A DNA stretch of 64,000 nucleotides from Micromonospora carbonacea (GTDB lineage Bacteria; Actinomycetota; Actinomycetes; Mycobacteriales; Micromonosporaceae). Under the pieces are notes generated by a model. It saw only the letters and a program-made list of their open reading frames with translations. It was not told the DNA's origin and made no database searches. The stretch's first letter is position 1. Every line of letters starts with the position of its first letter. Made by a program: the position numbers and the translations under genes. Below, piece after piece: positions 17,140-25,528 of this stretch. Where the stretch lies: positions 744,001 through 808,000 of the forward strand of contig NZ_JACHMZ010000001.1 in assembly GCF_014205165.1 (NCBI RefSeq). Direction: 5' to 3'.

Positions 17140-17422
17140 GCTGACCTCCTCGGGTGCTGGTCGGTGTCCGCCGGCGGCGAGCGCGGCGGTGGTCGCGTAC
17201 CGGTCGCCCGGTCACCCGGGGCCGATCCGCTGATGCTAGTGCGGCCCGCCGCGGCCGTGGTCCGCCGGGGCACCGGTGGCGGGGCCGATGCTCCGTCGAC
17301 CGGCCCGGTGTGGCGCGCGGGCCCGGCGGGATCGCATGTCGGGGGCCGCCGACGCGCCCGCGACGGTCCGGCACGTGATTGGATACCGATCGAGACACTG
17401 GCGGAAGAGGGAGGGCCCGGAG

Positions 17423-17638
17423 ATGGCCGACGAGATCCGCGCCGAGATGGTGGCGAACGTGTGGAAGGTCGTCGCGTCGGCCGGGGACACCGTGTCCGAG
17501 GGGGACACGCTGGTGATCCTGGAGTCGATGAAGATGGAGATCCCGGTCGTCGCCGAGTCCGACGGCGTCGTCGAGCGGCTCGCCGTCAACGAGGGCGACG
17601 TGGTGCAGGACGGTGACCTGATCGCGGTGATCGGTTGA
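17423..17638 (+). CDS. biotin/lipoyl carrier protein, TB7.3-like
   Basis: A 71-residue stand-alone biotinyl domain. The biotinylation motif ESMKMEIPV carries Lys37, with flanking strands VVASAGDTVSEGDTLVILE and VNEGDVVQDGDLIAVIG. It has the same length as the M. tuberculosis biotinylated protein TB7.3 (Rv3221c), which is also beside sigH-rshA. A carboxylase using this carrier is not encoded here, so its role as an acyl-CoA carboxylase subunit is unproven. ATG 17423 follows GGAGGGCCCGGAG. The GNAT gene overlaps its stop codon (TTGA). Confidence 0.92.
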   Translation: MADEIRAEMVANVWKVVASAGDTVSEGDTLVILESMKMEIPVVAESDGVVERLAVNEGDVVQDGDLIAVIG

Positions 17639-18147
17639 CCGGGCTGCGGGTCCGGCGGGCCACCCCTGCCGACTTCTCGGCGGTGGCCCGGCTGACGGTC
17701 GCCGCGTACGAGGCCGACGGTCAGCTCAAGGGCGAGCACGGCTACGGTGCCGTGCTCGCCGACGTGGCCGCCCGGGCGGAGGCCGGCGAGGTGCTGGTCG
17801 CCGTCGACGCGGCGACCGGCGAACTGCTCGGTTCGGTCACGTTCGTGCTGCCCGGCACCCCCTACGCCGAGCTCTCCGGGCCCGGCGAGGCCGAGTTCCG
17901 GATGCTGGCCGTGGACCCGGCGGCCCAGGGCCGGGGGGTCGGTGCGGCGCTGGTGGAGGCGTGCCTGTCCCGCGCCGCCGAGCGGGGCTGCTCGGCGGTG
18001 GTGATCTGCGTGCGCGGCGGGCTCGCCGCGGCCGCCCACCGGCTCTACGAGCGGCTGGGCTTCGTCCGCACGCCGGAGCGGGACTGGTCCCCGCTGCCCG
18101 GGGTGGACCTGCTCGGCCTGCGGCGGGAGCTGCCCGGCCCGAGCTGA
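17635..18147 (+). CDS. GNAT-family N-acetyltransferase
   Basis: A 170-residue GNAT domain. LRVRRATPADFSAVARLT is the first strand and helix; the acetyl-CoA-binding motif A is EFRMLAVDPAAQGRGVGAAL (Q/RxxGxG/A as QGRGVG), and motif B ends in RLYERLGFVRTPERDW. A TTG start overlaps the biotin-carrier stop codon, so the genes are translationally coupled. The substrate is unknown; amino groups of small molecules, peptides or protein N-termini are all possible. Confidence 0.88.
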   Translation: MTGLRVRRATPADFSAVARLTVAAYEADGQLKGEHGYGAVLADVAARAEAGEVLVAVDAATGELLGSVTFVLPGTPYAELSGPGEAEFRMLAVDPAAQGRGVGAALVEACLSRAAERGCSAVVICVRGGLAAAAHRLYERLGFVRTPERDWSPLPGVDLLGLRRELPGPS

Positions 18148-18227
18148 TCCTGCGCCCGGTCGGTCCTGCTCGCGCTGCCGCAGCCTCCGCCGTCGACGGT
18201 GTCCGGCGTCGACCGGACTGCGGCGGC

Positions 18228-18791
18228 TCAGCCCTCGGCGATGCGGGCGAGCAGCTCGTCGGCCACCTCCAGGGCGATCTTCCGCCGCTCCTCGTCGGTG
18301 ACGTGCGGGGTGCGGATGGCGAACCAGCTGCTGTGCACGGCGAACAGTGACAGGGCGGCGCGCAGCTGGGCTTCGGGCGACTCGTCGCCCCGGGCCAGCG
18401 CGTCGGCCAGCCGGAACATCCGGTCGCGCATCTGCTGCCCGGCGGCCAGGCTCTTGAGCGCGGTCTGGTTCTGCTCGAAGAAGCGCATCACCGAGGGCTG
18501 CTCGGTGGCGAACATGCTGTCGGCGTAGCGGGCAATCAGCTCCCGCCGCGTCGCCAGCGTGGCGGGCTGCCCGTCGGCCCAGGCGATCAGCGCGTCCATC
18601 CGGTCCAGCCGCTCCTCGACGAAGCTGCTGACGATCTCGTCCTTGCTCTTGAAGTGGTAGTAGAGGGCGGCCTTCGTCACGTTCAGCCGCTCGGCGATCT
18701 CGCGCAGCGAGGTCTTCTCGTAGCCCTGCTCGGTGAAGAGTTCGAGGGCCACGGCCTTGATGCGCTCCCGCGTGCCTGTGCTCTCTCTCAC
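18228..18791 (-). CDS. TetR-family repressor of the adjacent MFS exporter
   Basis: A 187-residue TetR regulator. The N-terminal helix-turn-helix is RIKAVALELFTEQGYEKTSL followed by REIAERLNVTKAALYYHFKSKDE, strongly conserved. The C-terminal ligand domain begins about residue 60 and is not diagnostic. GTG 18791 (VRESTGTRERIKA) is preferred; an upstream GTG at 18827 would add 12 residues and overlap the divergent promoter. It is divergent from a 14-helix MFS exporter, and a 22-bp palindrome lies between them, so it most likely represses that gene and itself until a ligand binds. Confidence 0.92.
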   Translation of the reverse strand: MRESTGTRERIKAVALELFTEQGYEKTSLREIAERLNVTKAALYYHFKSKDEIVSSFVEERLDRMDALIAWADGQPATLATRRELIARYADSMFATEQPSVMRFFEQNQTALKSLAAGQQMRDRMFRLADALARGDESPEAQLRAALSLFAVHSSWFAIRTPHVTDEERRKIALEVADELLARIAEG

Positions 18792-18809
18792 CCAAACCAC
18801 CCAACTCGC

Positions 18810-18839
18810 TTGACGACCAGTTGCCACCCAACTTACCGT
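18810..18839 (+). promoter_or_regulatory. promoter of the MFS exporter gene
   Basis: TTGACG and TACCGT are 18 nt apart, a good housekeeping promoter. The start point would fall in or beside the palindrome at 18841-18862. Confidence 0.6.
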
Positions 18840-18840
18840 G

Positions 18841-18862
18841 CGGCTAGTAAGGTAACTAGCCG
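18841..18862. promoter_or_regulatory. probable TetR operator palindrome
   Basis: CGGCTAGT and ACTAGCCG form perfect 8-bp arms around AAGGTA. It lies directly downstream of the MFS -10 box. A second inverted pair, ACTTAC (18831-18836) and GTAAGT (18871-18876), encloses it. Confidence 0.65.
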
Positions 18863-18903
18863 GTCGGCAAGTAAGTCGGTCACATCCCGGGGGGAGCTTA
18901 CCG

Positions 18904-20490
18904 ATGAGTCAGGAAGTCGAGGGCGCGGAGCGACGACCCAACATCCGGGTCGTCCTTTTCGGCCTCATGATCGCGATGATGCTCGCGATGCTCGACAACA
19001 TGATCGTCAGCACCGCGCTGCCGCGCATCGTCGGCGAGTTCGGCGGGGTCGACCACTTCACCTGGGTCGTCACCGCGTACGTGCTGGGCACCACCGTCTC
19101 CACCCCCATCTGGGGCAAGCTCGGCGACCTCTACGGCCGCAAGGCGGTCTTCCTGACCTCCGTGGGCATCTTCCTGGTCGGCTCCGCGCTGTGCGGCATG
19201 GCCGGCTCCGGCGTGTTCGGCGGCACCGACAGCGGCATGATCGAGCTGATCGCCTTCCGGGCCGTCCAGGGCCTCGGCGCGGGCGGGCTGATGGTCGGCG
19301 TGATGGCGATCATCGGCGACCTCGTCCCGCCCCGGGAACGGGGCCGCTACCAGGGCATGATGGCCGGCATCATGGCCATCGCCATGGTGGCCGGGCCGCT
19401 GGTCGGCGGCTTCATCACCGACAACCTCTCGTGGCGCTGGGCGTTCTACGTCAACCTGCCGCTCGGCGGCGTCGCGCTGCTGGTGCTCGCCACCACCATG
19501 CACCTGCCGAAGTACCGCACCGAGCACCGGATCGACTGGCTGGGCGCGGGGCTGCTCTCGGTCGGCATCACCGCGATCGTGCTGATCACCACCTGGGGCG
19601 GCAACTCCTACGACTGGACCTCGCCGCAGATCCTCGGCCTGTCCGCCCTGGCCCTGGTGAGCCTGGTCGTGTTCGGCTTCGTGGAGCGGCGCGCGGCGGA
19701 GCCGATCCTGCCGCTCGGGCTGTTCGCCAACCGCAACTTCGCGCTGATCTCGATGATCGGCTTCCTGCTCGGCTTCGCGATGTTCGGGGCCATGAACTTC
19801 CTGCCGCTCTACCAGCAGACCGTGCAGGGGGCGTCGGCCACCAACAGCGGCCTGCTGCTGCTGCCGCTGATGTTCGGCATGCTGGTGGTCTCGCTGGCGG
19901 TCGGTCGGGCGATCACGAGGACCGGCCGGTACCGGATGTTCCCGATCGTCGGCGGCGTGGTGATGACCGCCGGCCTGGCCCTGCTGACCCGGCTCGACGT
20001 GGACACGAGCAAGGTGGAGTCCTCGCTCTACATGATCGTCCTCGGCGTCGGCATGGGCTTCCTCATGCAGACCTCGATGCTGATCGCGCAGAACAGCGTC
20101 GAGCAGAAGGACCTCGGCGCGGCCAGCGGCGCGGCCACCTTCTTCCGCTCGATCGGCGGCTCGTTCGGCATCTCGCTGTTCGGCGCGATCTTCGCCAACC
20201 GGCTCGCCGACTCGCCCGCCGGGTCCGCGTTCAGCGGCGGGGGCGAGGGCGGCCAGGTCGACCTGGACAAGCTCAAGCAGCTGCCGGCGCAGGCCCGCGA
20301 GCTGGTGCTCGGCGGTCTCGCCGACGCCGTCTCGCACGTCTTCTGGTGGGCCGTGCTGTTCACCGTGCTGGTGCCGGTGCTGGCCTGGTTCATCCGGGAG
20401 ATCCCGCTGCGCTCGACGAACGACGCCCCGCCGGCCGCTTCGCCGGACGAACAGGCCGAGGCGGCCCTGGGCAAGGCGTCGGCGGTCTGA
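18904..20490 (+). CDS. MFS multidrug exporter, DHA2 (EmrB/QacA) family
   Basis: A 528-residue proton-driven exporter with about 14 transmembrane helices. Helix 1 carries the DHA2 motif MLDNMIVSTALPRIVGEFGG, motif A is in GKLGDLYGRKAVFL, and motif C-like glycines follow in MAIAMVAGPLVGGFITD with WRWAFYVNLPLG, a DHA2 signature. A large loop between the last helices (GEGGQVDLDKLKQ) is typical of the DHA2 C-terminal half. ATG 18904 follows GGGGAGCTTACCG. Regulation is probably by the divergent TetR. It would export a toxic compound from the cytoplasm; which one is unknown. Confidence 0.94.
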   Translation: MSQEVEGAERRPNIRVVLFGLMIAMMLAMLDNMIVSTALPRIVGEFGGVDHFTWVVTAYVLGTTVSTPIWGKLGDLYGRKAVFLTSVGIFLVGSALCGMAGSGVFGGTDSGMIELIAFRAVQGLGAGGLMVGVMAIIGDLVPPRERGRYQGMMAGIMAIAMVAGPLVGGFITDNLSWRWAFYVNLPLGGVALLVLATTMHLPKYRTEHRIDWLGAGLLSVGITAIVLITTWGGNSYDWTSPQILGLSALALVSLVVFGFVERRAAEPILPLGLFANRNFALISMIGFLLGFAMFGAMNFLPLYQQTVQGASATNSGLLLLPLMFGMLVVSLAVGRAITRTGRYRMFPIVGGVVMTAGLALLTRLDVDTSKVESSLYMIVLGVGMGFLMQTSMLIAQNSVEQKDLGAASGAATFFRSIGGSFGISLFGAIFANRLADSPAGSAFSGGGEGGQVDLDKLKQLPAQARELVLGGLADAVSHVFWWAVLFTVLVPVLAWFIREIPLRSTNDAPPAASPDEQAEAALGKASAV

Positions 20491-20499
20491 GCGGCGGCC

Positions 20500-20546
20500 C
20501 CGGCCGGGCCGCCCACCCCGAGCGCCGGGGCGGGCGGCCCGGCCGG
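20500..20546. terminator. terminator between convergent MFS and TPR genes
   Basis: A 21-bp stem with one mismatch (CCGGCCGGGCCGCCC arm) and a 5-nt loop, starting 9 bp after the MFS stop codon and ending before the TPR stop. Confidence 0.7.
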
Positions 20547-20565
20547 CAGTGCCGCCGGCCCCGCC

Positions 20566-22395
20566 TCAGCCCCGGCGGCGGGTGAGGCGGCCCCAGAGGC
20601 GGCGCAGCCGGCCCGGGCGGGACCGGCCCGCCGCCGGGCCGGAAATCAGTTCGCCGGCCAGCGCGGCCGTCGCCGGGTCGAGGGCCGGGGTGGCCAGCGC
20701 CAGGTACGCCAGCGAGACCGCGATCGGCATGCTCCGGTCCCGGGCCACGGCCGCCGCGTCGGCGAGCCGCTCGGCCACCACGCCGGCCACGTCCTCGCGG
20801 ACCGAGGGGTCCACCCAGGCGGCGGTGACCAGGGCGAACAGGGCCGCCTCGGTGATCCAGTCCTCCACCCCCCAGACCAGCTCGACAAGCGTCCGGCGGC
20901 GGGTGGAGGACGGCCACGGCTCGTCCGTGCGGTGGTGCAGCAGGCCCAGGCACGCCCACACCTGCACGCAGCGCACCCAGAGCGACGGGTCCTGCCCGGC
21001 CAGCACCCGGCCCAGCCCGGTCGGCGGGGCCGCGGGCGGGTGCACCAGCAGCCCGAGCAGGTCGGGCAGCCCCAGCGTGGCCAGGCCGACCGCCGCGTCG
21101 TACGCCGCCGGGGGGTGCGGCCACGCCGGGTGGGCGAGCTGCCGGACGCGGTCCGCCGCCTCGGCCGAGGGCGCCGGCACCGCCGGGGCGGCCACGGTGC
21201 CGTCCCAGCGCCACAGCGGCCGGTCGGTGGCCCGGCGGGGCTCGCGCGGGTCCGGCTCGGCCACCGCCGCCACCTCGACCCGCAGGCCGGGCGCGGCCGC
21301 CGCCACGGTACGCAGCGCGCTCGGCGGCTCCAGCGTCTCCAGCCGTACGGTCGCGCCGAGGGCGTCCTGCTCGGCGGCCAGGGCGTGCCGCAGCACGGCG
21401 ACCGCCGCCCCGGCGGCCGGGGTGACCTGCCCCAGCCACGGCCGGCTGCGGCAGCACTCGGCGAGGTCGCCGTGCTCGTGCGAGTCGTCGGGATGGTCGC
21501 GGACGAAGTCGGCCAGCGCCACCAGGTGCGCCACGTCGCCGTCGCGCTGGAAGCGCAGCCGGTGCGCGGTGTGCACGGCGCAGTCGAAGGCGGGGTTCCG
21601 GGCGAGGGCCCGGTCGGTCCACTCCAGGGCCTCGTCGAGCCGGCCGGTGTCGGCCAGCGTGCCGGCGATGTCGGCGTACACGGCGAGGTCGTCCGGGTCG
21701 TGGTCGACGGCCCGGCGGAGCGCGGCGAGGGCGTCCCGGGTGCGGCCGGCGCTGCGGTACGCGTACCCGAGCCACACCTCGCCGAGCTTGGACGGGCGCA
21801 CCCGTACGCCCCGGCCGGCCCAGCGGACCGCCAGGGCGACCTCGCCGAGGCGCCGGGCCAGCGCGGACGCCGCGCCCAGCAGCAGGGCGTGCTCGGGGTG
21901 GACGGTGACCGCGTTGCGGGCCAGGGTGAGGTACGGCGTCAGGGGCGCCCGGTCCGCGCGCGGCACCGGGTCGGGCGTGGCGGCGCACACCTGCATCAGC
22001 ACCTGGGCGATGCCCTCCGGGTCGAGCCGTTCCGGCAGCTCGGGGGCCGTCACCCAGGGCACCCCGGCCCAGTCGGCGCTGCGGTCGTGCCCGGTGGCGG
22101 CGGCCAGCAGCTCCAGCCCCTCGGCGGGCCGCCCCGCCGCGGCGAGCAGGTGCGCCCGGGCCACCACCGTGCCGACGAAGGCGCGCTGGTGCAGGGGGAA
22201 CAGGTCGAGGCCGCCGCCGCTGGCGGCGGCCAGCCGGGCCAGCGTCTCGTGCGCCTCGGGCAGGGTGGGCGACCGGGTCAGCGCGCCGGCGACGTGCCCG
22301 GCGGCGTGCGCCAGGTCCCCCTCGTCCAGCGCGAGCCGGGCCAGGGCCAGCTCCTCCTCCGCCGACAGCGGGGGATCGTCCCTTCCCTCGGACAC
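20566..22395 (-). CDS. tetratricopeptide-repeat protein, function unknown
   Basis: A 609-residue soluble protein. The N-terminal half is a series of TPR-like helices: AEEELALARLALDEGDLAHA, EAHETLARLAAASGG, GYAYRSAGRTRDALAALRRA and IAGTLADTGRLDEALEWTDR. The C-terminal half is less repetitive and contains VELVWGVEDWITEAALFALV. There is no signal peptide. The GTG at 22395 (VSEGRDDPPLSAEEE) follows GAGAGG at 5 nt; the longer frame upstream is Arg-rich and unsupported. It is divergent from the SIS-domain gene. I do not recognise a characterised relative. Confidence 0.75.
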   Translation of the reverse strand: MSEGRDDPPLSAEEELALARLALDEGDLAHAAGHVAGALTRSPTLPEAHETLARLAAASGGGLDLFPLHQRAFVGTVVARAHLLAAAGRPAEGLELLAAATGHDRSADWAGVPWVTAPELPERLDPEGIAQVLMQVCAATPDPVPRADRAPLTPYLTLARNAVTVHPEHALLLGAASALARRLGEVALAVRWAGRGVRVRPSKLGEVWLGYAYRSAGRTRDALAALRRAVDHDPDDLAVYADIAGTLADTGRLDEALEWTDRALARNPAFDCAVHTAHRLRFQRDGDVAHLVALADFVRDHPDDSHEHGDLAECCRSRPWLGQVTPAAGAAVAVLRHALAAEQDALGATVRLETLEPPSALRTVAAAAPGLRVEVAAVAEPDPREPRRATDRPLWRWDGTVAAPAVPAPSAEAADRVRQLAHPAWPHPPAAYDAAVGLATLGLPDLLGLLVHPPAAPPTGLGRVLAGQDPSLWVRCVQVWACLGLLHHRTDEPWPSSTRRRTLVELVWGVEDWITEAALFALVTAAWVDPSVREDVAGVVAERLADAAAVARDRSMPIAVSLAYLALATPALDPATAALAGELISGPAAGRSRPGRLRRLWGRLTRRRG

Positions 22396-22599
22396 GTGGG
22401 CCTCTCGGTGGTAGGTGCGGGCGGCCGGGCGGCGGATGCGTCCCCCGTCGCAGTGTCGCCGGGCCGGGCAAGCGTAGGTGATGTTGGCTCGGCTTGGTGA
22501 TCCACTGCGCAATGCTGCTCGCAAGATTGTTCACGTACGCCGAAACATGCAAGACTGAGCAGGAAACGCGCGGCAATCGCGCAGGGAAAGGGGCACTCC

Positions 22600-23652
22600 G
22601 TGACGCGTGCAGGGGCCGGCATGGCCGCCGACATCTCCGAGCAGCCGGCCGGCTACGAGCGGCTGCTCTCCGCCGAGCACGCCGGGGCGATCGCCCGGGT
22701 GGCCGCCGTCGTCGCGCAGCGCCGCCCCCGGCACGTGGTCTTCACCGCGCGGGGCACCTCCGACCACGCCGCGCTCTACGCGGCGTACCTGACCGAGATC
22801 CGGCTCGGCCTGCCCGCCGGGCTCGCCTCGCCCAGCGCGGTCACCCTCTTCGGCGCACGCCCCGACCTGTCCGACGCGCTGGTCGTCGGGGTCAGCCAGA
22901 GCGGCGGCTCACCCGACCTGGCCGAGGTGCTGCGTGCCGCCCGCGCCTCCGGCGCGCTCACCCTCGCCGTGACCAACAACCCCGACTCGCCGCTGGCCGG
23001 GATCGCCGAGCTGAACGTCGACATCGCCGCCGGAACAGAGCGGGCGGTGGCGGCCACCAAGACGTACACGGCGGAGCTGCTCGCCCTGCTGCTGCTCGTG
23101 GAGGGCGTCCGGGCCGGCGACGGGGCGCTGCCCGCCGCCGAGCGCGCCGCCCTGGCGGCCCTGCCCGAGCTGGCCGCCCGCACCCTCGACGACCCCACCC
23201 CGGCCCAGCTCGCGCCGCGCTACCGGTTCGCCGCCCAGCTCGTCACCACCGGCCGGGGGTACGCGTACCCGACCGCCCGGGAGGCGGCGCTCAAGCTGAT
23301 GGAGACCTCGTACCTGCCGGCGCTCGCCTTCTCCGGCGCGGACCTGCTGCACGGCCCGCTCGCGATGACCGACCCGGACGTGCCGGTGCTGGCCGTGGTC
23401 GGCTCCGGCCCCGGCGGCCGGTCGATGGGCGAGGTGCTGCCCCGCCTCGGCGAGCGCCGCGCCGACGTGGTCGTGGTCGGCTCGGCCGACGTCGAGGGGG
23501 CCACCCGGATGGCCGTCCCCGAGGTCGACGAGCGGTACGCCCCGCTGCTGGACATCCTGCCGTTGCAGCGCCTCGCCCTGGCGCTGGCCCTGGCCCGGGG
23601 CGAGGACCCCGACGCGCCGCGCGGCCTGAAGAAGGTCACCGCGACGATGTGA
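22600..23652 (+). CDS. double SIS-domain sugar-phosphate protein (GlmS/AgaS-like)
   Basis: A 350-residue protein with two sugar-isomerase domains and no glutaminase domain, like glucosamine-6-phosphate deaminase/isomerase-type proteins (AgaS, FrlB). SIS1 contains RGTSDHAALYAAYL and VGVSQSGGSPDLAEVL, with ATKTYTAEL shared with GlmS. SIS2 contains RGYAYPTAREAALKLMETSY and FSGADLLHGPLAM. The conserved Glu and Lys of GlmS isomerase sites are present in TAREAALKL. The likely substrate is a phosphorylated amino sugar. The GTG start follows AAAGGGG. A 22-bp hairpin ends the gene. It is divergent from the TPR gene. Confidence 0.88.
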   Translation: MTRAGAGMAADISEQPAGYERLLSAEHAGAIARVAAVVAQRRPRHVVFTARGTSDHAALYAAYLTEIRLGLPAGLASPSAVTLFGARPDLSDALVVGVSQSGGSPDLAEVLRAARASGALTLAVTNNPDSPLAGIAELNVDIAAGTERAVAATKTYTAELLALLLLVEGVRAGDGALPAAERAALAALPELAARTLDDPTPAQLAPRYRFAAQLVTTGRGYAYPTAREAALKLMETSYLPALAFSGADLLHGPLAMTDPDVPVLAVVGSGPGGRSMGEVLPRLGERRADVVVVGSADVEGATRMAVPEVDERYAPLLDILPLQRLALALALARGEDPDAPRGLKKVTATM

Positions 23653-23683
23653 GCGCCCCGGGCCGGCCGGCGAACGTGGGGCG

Positions 23684-23728
23684 GGCCCGTGCACCCGCGC
23701 CGGCCGGGCCGGCGCGGGTGCACGGGCC
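23684..23728 (+). terminator. terminator after the SIS gene
   Basis: A perfect 22-bp inverted repeat (GGCCCGTGCACCCGCGCCGG arm) separated by one G, 31 bp after the stop codon. It would form a very stable hairpin with a few unpaired central bases. Confidence 0.75.
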
Positions 23729-23791
23729 GGTCGGTGTGAGCCCGGCCGGCCAGCGGGACGGGGCGCGGGTGGGCGTGGCACGCTGTGCAGC

Positions 23792-25381
23792 GTGTCCACG
23801 TTGCGCGACCTCGCCGAGGAGCACACCCAGCTCCGCCCCGCCGACATCGACCACCTGCACCGGATCGCCGGAGACTGGCAGCTGCTGTCCGACCTGTCCT
23901 TCGCCGACCTGCTGCTGTGGGTGCCGGTGGACCGCGACGGCACCTTCCTCTGCGTGGCCCAGGTCCGGCCGACGACCGCGCCCACCGCGTACCAGGACGA
24001 CCAGGTGGGGCGGATCGTCGGCGGGCCCGAGGTGGCCCACCTGGAGGTCGCGTACGGCCAGGGCCGGATCTGGCGGGAGGGCGACCCGGTCTGGTACGGC
24101 GACGTGCCCGCCCGGCACGAGGCGATCCCGGTCCGGCTGCGCACCGCCGACGGGGAGGCCGGCGAGGTGATCGCGGTCGTCGGCCGGGACACCAACCTCT
24201 CCACCGCGCGCACGCCCAGCCAGCTCGAACTGAACTACCTGACCACCGCCGACGACCTCGCCCAGATGATCGCCGACGGCACGTTCCCGCCGCCCCGGCA
24301 CCCCGGGGAGACGACGTCCGCGCCCCGGGTCGGCGACGGCCTGGTCCGGCTCGACGCCGGCGGCAAGGTCACCTACGCCAGCCCCAACGCGCAGTCCGCG
24401 TACCGGCGGCTCGGTTTCGCCGCGCACCTGGTGGGCGAGGACCTGGCCAAGCTGCACCGCCGGCTGGCCGGCGACCCCCTGGAGGGCACCGAGGCGGCCA
24501 ATGGCATCCTCGCCGCGCTGCGCGGTGAGGGCCCGCCGCGGCGGGAGATCGACGCCCGGGGCGCGACCATGCTCACCCGGGCCCTGCCGCTGATGCCCGC
24601 CGGGGTGCCGATCGGCGCGCTGGTCCTGGTCCGCGACATCACCGAGGTACGCCGCCGCGACCGCGCCCTGATCACCAAGGACGCCACCATCCGGGAGATC
24701 CACCACCGGGTGAAGAACAACCTGCAGACCGTCGCCGCGCTGTTGCGCCTCCAGGCCCGCCGGGTGGCCATGCCGGAGGCGCGGGTCGCCCTGGAGGAGT
24801 CGGTACGCCGGGTCGCCTCCATCGCCCTGGTGCACGAGACGCTCTCCATGTCCAGCGACGAGGCGGTCGAGTTCGACGGCATCGTCGACCGGGTGGCCAG
24901 CGCGGCGACCGAGGTCGCCGCGACCGAGCAGACCGTCGGGATGCGCCGCCGGGGCAGCTTCGGCGTGCTGCCGGCCGAGATCGCCACCTCGCTGGTCATG
25001 GTCCTCAACGAGCTGCTGCTCAACGCCGTCGAGCACGGCTTCCCGCCGGCCGCCGAGCCCCCGACCGGCCCGGCGGACACCGCTTCGGCCGGCGGCTCCG
25101 GGGTGAGTGGGGTGCTTCCGCAGGTCGCCGCCGGGGTCGAGTCGGTGACACCGCCCGAGGTCGTCGTGTCGGCACACCGGTTCCGCAAGCAGCTGCACGT
25201 CACCGTCGCCGACAACGGGCGGGGCCTGCCGGCCGGGTTCGACGCCGAACGCGGCAGCCGGCTCGGGCTCCAGATCGTCCGGGCGCTGGTGACCGGCGAG
25301 CTGCGCGGCACCATCGAGCTGCGCAACGGCGCGGAGGGCGGCACCGAGGCGGTGCTGGTGGTCCCCCTCGTCCGCTCCTGA
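23792..25381 (+). CDS. pdtaS: cytosolic sensor histidine kinase PdtaS
   Basis: PdtaS phosphorylates PdtaR, an ANTAR RNA-binding regulator. The 529-residue protein has an N-terminal GAF-like domain (DLLLWVPVDRDGTFLCVAQ), a PAS-like domain (about residues 180-290), a HisKA_2 segment IREIHHRVKNNLQTVAALLR (His in EIHHRVKNN), and an HATPase with N-box MVLNELLLNAVEHGF and G1 VADNGRGLP. About 45 Pro/Ala/Gly-rich residues are inserted between the N- and G1-boxes, longer than I expect. No transmembrane helix. The GTG start lies 7 nt after CACGCT. No pdtaR is present in the window. Confidence 0.93.
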   Translation: MSTLRDLAEEHTQLRPADIDHLHRIAGDWQLLSDLSFADLLLWVPVDRDGTFLCVAQVRPTTAPTAYQDDQVGRIVGGPEVAHLEVAYGQGRIWREGDPVWYGDVPARHEAIPVRLRTADGEAGEVIAVVGRDTNLSTARTPSQLELNYLTTADDLAQMIADGTFPPPRHPGETTSAPRVGDGLVRLDAGGKVTYASPNAQSAYRRLGFAAHLVGEDLAKLHRRLAGDPLEGTEAANGILAALRGEGPPRREIDARGATMLTRALPLMPAGVPIGALVLVRDITEVRRRDRALITKDATIREIHHRVKNNLQTVAALLRLQARRVAMPEARVALEESVRRVASIALVHETLSMSSDEAVEFDGIVDRVASAATEVAATEQTVGMRRRGSFGVLPAEIATSLVMVLNELLLNAVEHGFPPAAEPPTGPADTASAGGSGVSGVLPQVAAGVESVTPPEVVVSAHRFRKQLHVTVADNGRGLPAGFDAERGSRLGLQIVRALVTGELRGTIELRNGAEGGTEAVLVVPLVRS

Positions 25382-25528
25382 CACCGGGCCACCCGTCCCC
25401 GGGGGCGGGGCGCTGGCGGGGGTGCCTGATCGACTCCAGGTCGGCGACATGGCGGTGTCCCGTTGCCCGGATACCCCCACCTGACCGGCATGGCCCGGCC
25501 GTCCAGCGGTGAGCGGGCGACGGGTCGG

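Noticed and set aside
23684..23728. 22-bp perfect inverted repeat as an attachment or recombination site
   Set aside because: Located just after a stop codon with no integrase; a terminator explains it.
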